From: an uncultured Rickettsiales bacterium
GTDB lineage: Bacteria; Pseudomonadota; Alphaproteobacteria; Rickettsiales; UBA1997
Direction: 5' to 3'
Length of the DNA stretch: 8,330 nt
Assembly (NCBI GenBank): GCA_937927795.1
Contig: CALBSF010000210.1
Location: 1-8,330, forward strand
In this document: positions 6,033 to 8,330 of the stretch, piece by piece
Position numbering within the stretch: the first letter of the stretch is position 1
How the letters are laid out: the number at the start of each line of letters is the position of its first letter
Translations under genes and position numbers: made by a program
The notes under the pieces: generated by a model
What the model was told of the DNA's origin: nothing
The model's input: only the letters and a program-made list of their open reading frames with translations
The model's database searches: none

Positions 6033-7507
6033 TTGCTTTTGATAATTCCAGCCTCTTCTTGAATTGCCAGAGCAATATCAAGAATTGTTTGTTCGTTAAA
6101 ATGATTTCCAGTTAAATGTAGGCCAAGCGGCAAGCCGTCATTGTCAAATCCTGCGGGAACTGATAGCGCGGGAACGCCGGCCATGTTTGCTGGAATTGTG
6201 AAAGCATCATTTAAATATAATTTTATTGGATCAGACTTAGTAACTTCTTTTGATTGATCAATAGGAAAGGCCGCATTTGGTGTGGTTGGAGTTAATATTG
6301 CATCAACTGATTTAAAAGCGTTTTTTAAATCTTCCGACATAATTCTTCTAACTTTTTGAGCTTTTCTAAAATATCTATCAAAATTTCCTGAAGAAAGAAC
6401 GTAAGTTCCAATAAAAATTCTTCTTTTAACTTCAACGCCAAATCCTTGGGCGCGGCTTTTAGAATAGATTTCTTCCAAGCTTAAATTATCACCAGCGGCG
6501 CGAAAACCATAACGAATTCCATCAAATCTTGAAAGGTTTGACGAGGCTTCAGCAATTGCCACGATATAATAAATTGCTGGAGCATATTTAGTGTAAGGAA
6601 GTGAAATATCAACAATTTCAGCGCCGCGTTTGCGCAGCATTTCTTTGCCTTTATCCCATAATTCTTGAATTTCTTTTGGCATGCCTTCAAGGCAATATTC
6701 TTTGGCGATTCCGATTTTTTTGCCTTTAATATTTGAATTTAATAATTTATCAAATTGCGGAACTTCTTTATTTATTGAGGTTGAATCTTTTTTATCAAAA
6801 CCAGAGATGGTTTTTAGCATCAAGGCGGCGTCATAAACATCTTTACCGAATATTCCTGCGGTGTCCAGCGAGCTAGCAAAGGCAATCATGCCATATCTAG
6901 AACATCGACCATAAGTAGGTTTAATTCCAACAATATTGGTAAAAGAAGCGGGCTGTCTAATTGAGCCTCCAGTGTCAGATCCCGTAGCGCCAGCGCATAA
7001 ATTTCCAGCAACTGCTGCAGAAGATCCTCCAGAAGAACCTCCAGGAACTAAGTCTTCATCAGAATTATTTTTTTTGTAAGGATTAACTACTGAGCCAAAA
7101 TAGCTGTTAGTATTGCCAGATCCCATGGCAAATTCATCCATATTTAATTTGCCAAGCATAACTGCGCCGCTATCCCACAACTTCTTAGTAACCGTTGATT
7201 CGTAAGGCGGAACAAAATCGGACAGCATTTTCGAGCCAGAAGTGGTTCTAACATTTTTGGTGCAAAATAAATCTTTTATTCCAAGAGGAATTCCTTCCAA
7301 ATCTTTAATATTGCCTTTAGCGATATTGTCATCAGCTTTTTTTGCTTGATCTAAAGCAGTATCAAAAGTTTCAGTTATGAAAGCATTTAAATTGCGATTT
7401 TTCTCAATATTTTCAATATAAGATTTTGTAACTTCGCTAGCAGAAAATTTTTTTGCTTTATAGCCGTCAATAGTTTGTTTTATTGTAAGTTTATGTAATT
7501 CTGACAT
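6029..7507 (-). CDS. gatA: GatA, A subunit of Asp-tRNA(Asn)/Glu-tRNA(Gln) amidotransferase
   Basis: The product has 492 residues, the usual GatA length, and is complete. It shows the amidase-signature triad: Lys78 in EGIPLGIKDLF, the cis-Ser158 in PGGSSGGS, and the nucleophile Ser182 in GSDTGGSIRQPASF. The last two are 24 residues apart, as in known family members. GatA also has the typical GKLNMDEFAMGS, GIKPTYGRCSRYGM and AEASSNLSRFDGIRYGFR segments. In the GatCAB complex it hydrolyses glutamine and sends the ammonia to GatB, which amidates Glu-tRNA(Gln) and, where needed, Asp-tRNA(Asn). This is essential where GlnRS is missing. The ATG at 7507 lies 12 bases after the dsbD stop and its TGA overlaps the thiS ATG, so the three genes form one operon. 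gatC and gatB are not adjacent, unlike in many genomes. I see no damage or missing residues. Confidence 0.97.
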   Translation of the reverse strand: MSELHKLTIKQTIDGYKAKKFSASEVTKSYIENIEKNRNLNAFITETFDTALDQAKKADDNIAKGNIKDLEGIPLGIKDLFCTKNVRTTSGSKMLSDFVPPYESTVTKKLWDSGAVMLGKLNMDEFAMGSGNTNSYFGSVVNPYKKNNSDEDLVPGGSSGGSSAAVAGNLCAGATGSDTGGSIRQPASFTNIVGIKPTYGRCSRYGMIAFASSLDTAGIFGKDVYDAALMLKTISGFDKKDSTSINKEVPQFDKLLNSNIKGKKIGIAKEYCLEGMPKEIQELWDKGKEMLRKRGAEIVDISLPYTKYAPAIYYIVAIAEASSNLSRFDGIRYGFRAAGDNLSLEEIYSKSRAQGFGVEVKRRIFIGTYVLSSGNFDRYFRKAQKVRRIMSEDLKNAFKSVDAILTPTTPNAAFPIDQSKEVTKSDPIKLYLNDAFTIPANMAGVPALSVPAGFDNDGLPLGLHLTGNHFNEQTILDIALAIQEEAGIIKSK

Positions 7508-7519
7508 GATGAAAATTGG

Positions 7520-8330
7520 TTATGATGCTTTATCTATCAAAAAAAGGAGTTCCTTTTTAGTGATTAATTCATTTGTAAGCAAGCCATTTTTTGCATTTGG
7601 ACCATAAATTACATTAAATGGAATCGCATAACGATTGTGTTTATGCAGAAAATCCATGATTTTTTGGTTGGGTTTGGTGATATTTCCTCTAAGTGTAATC
7701 ACATTTTCTTGTGTTAAGGCGTTCAATACATCTTCGTCTTGTAAAACCCTTATTTTATTGAATTTGCAGGTTAAGCACCAATCTGCAGTAATATCTATTA
7801 CTACGGTTTTTCCTTCTGATAGTGATTTATTTAAAAGATCTTCGCTAAAATCAAGCCATATATTTTCTGAAACTGGTAACATTTTCTCATTTTTACCTTC
7901 AAAATGAAAAGCTAAAGCAAATGATGCAGAGATGATCAGTGATATTAAGGCAAAGCGCGTTAAACTTGATTTTAGTTTAAATGCTAAAAATAACAGCAAT
8001 ATTAAGATTGCTAATAATATTGCAGAAATTAATCCAGCGTTGTTTGAGAAGATGTATAATAGCCATAATATTGTTGCAGCTAAGAATAAAGCCATCAGTT
8101 TTTTCATATTAACCATCCAATTACCTGGCTTTGGAAGTAAATAAACTAATTTTGGCGCGAAAAATAAAATGATATAAGGTAGGGCAAATCCGGCCCCAAT
8201 TGATATAAAAATTATAAGGATGGTTAGAATATTCTGACTTAAACCAAAAGAGATTGCAGTGCCAAGAAATGGTGCAGAACAAGGAGTTGCAAGTAATACC
8301 GCTAGAATTCCAGATAAAAAATTAGGGATA
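7520..8330 (-). CDS. DsbD/ScsB-type thiol:disulfide interchange protein, 5' end outside the window
   Basis: The frame is open from the stop (7520-7522) to the right edge. About 269 codons are visible, so the ATG at 8116 is internal. The 71 codons before it encode clear DsbD membrane sequence: LAVLLATPCSAPFLGTAISF, then ALPY and LPKPGNWM. The Cys in ATPCSAPF corresponds to one of the two membrane Cys that relay electrons. More membrane helices follow (LMALFLAATILWLLYIF, GLISAILLAILILLLFLAF, FALISLIISASFALAF). The C-terminal part is a thioredoxin fold with DITADWCLTCKFNK, whose CxxC codons lie near 7766-7777, and a cis-Pro in YAIPFNVIYG. The protein carries electrons from cytoplasmic thioredoxin to periplasmic thiol proteins, for disulfide isomerisation or cytochrome c maturation. 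Whether an N-terminal periplasmic DsbD-alpha domain exists cannot be seen. It is the first visible gene of the operon; the promoter is off the window. Confidence 0.92.
   Translation of the reverse strand, partial: IPNFLSGILAVLLATPCSAPFLGTAISFGLSQNILTILIIFISIGAGFALPYIILFFAPKLVYLLPKPGNWMVNMKKLMALFLAATILWLLYIFSNNAGLISAILLAILILLLFLAFKLKSSLTRFALISLIISASFALAFHFEGKNEKMLPVSENIWLDFSEDLLNKSLSEGKTVVIDITADWCLTCKFNKIRVLQDEDVLNALTQENVITLRGNITKPNQKIMDFLHKHNRYAIPFNVIYGPNAKNGLLTNELITKKELLFLIDKAS

Noticed and set aside
8114..8116. ATG at 8116 as the start of a 198-residue thioredoxin-like protein
   Set aside because: The frame stays open for 71 more codons to the window edge, and these encode conserved DsbD membrane motifs (ATPCSAPF, ALPY, LPKPG). 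The ATG is internal.

Overview
The window looks like a stretch of chromosome from an AT-rich (roughly one-third G+C by eye) Gram-negative bacterium. An outer-membrane autotransporter, a DsbD-type inner-membrane reductase and a GatA of alphaproteobacterial character together suggest an alphaproteobacterium, possibly of the Rickettsiales or Holosporales type. That placement is inference from composition and remembered family resemblance, not from a search.

Left part (1-1996): a plus-strand gene of unknown function enters from the left edge and meets, tail to tail, a 111-codon minus-strand ORF. That ORF carries only the C-terminal end of an OafA/YrhL-type SGNH domain. Behind it lies a 308-codon minus-strand gene that I do not recognise. 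Middle part (2054-5524): one large minus-strand gene encodes a classical (type Va) autotransporter with a signal peptide, a Ser/Asn/Gly-rich beta-helical passenger and a 12-strand-type beta-barrel domain ending in Phe. The true start is the ATG at 5524. A longer reading that begins with TTG at 5596 would start inside a good sigma70-like promoter.

Intergenic part (5525-5831, about 307 bases without a gene): this holds the autotransporter promoter and a 165-bp element. The element is bounded by perfect 36-bp inverted repeats and has a bidirectional intrinsic terminator at its centre. It looks like a MITE or other non-autonomous palindromic element, and its ends carry outward-facing promoter-like sequences. 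The terminator probably ends the operon on its right.

Right part (5832-8330): a tight minus-strand operon reads dsbD-like (5' end outside the window), gatA, thiS. The spacings are 12 bases (dsbD-gatA) and a 4-base ATGA overlap (gatA-thiS). The three products act in different processes: periplasmic thiol reduction, Gln/Asn-tRNA transamidation, and sulfur carriage for the thiamine thiazole. thiS lacks thiG beside it, and gatA lacks gatC and gatB beside it, so the operon seems to be a housekeeping assembly rather than a pathway. No tRNA, rRNA, CRISPR array or complete insertion sequence was seen. I found no convincing new multi-gene system. The most interesting structure is the inverted-repeat element between the autotransporter and the thiS operon.
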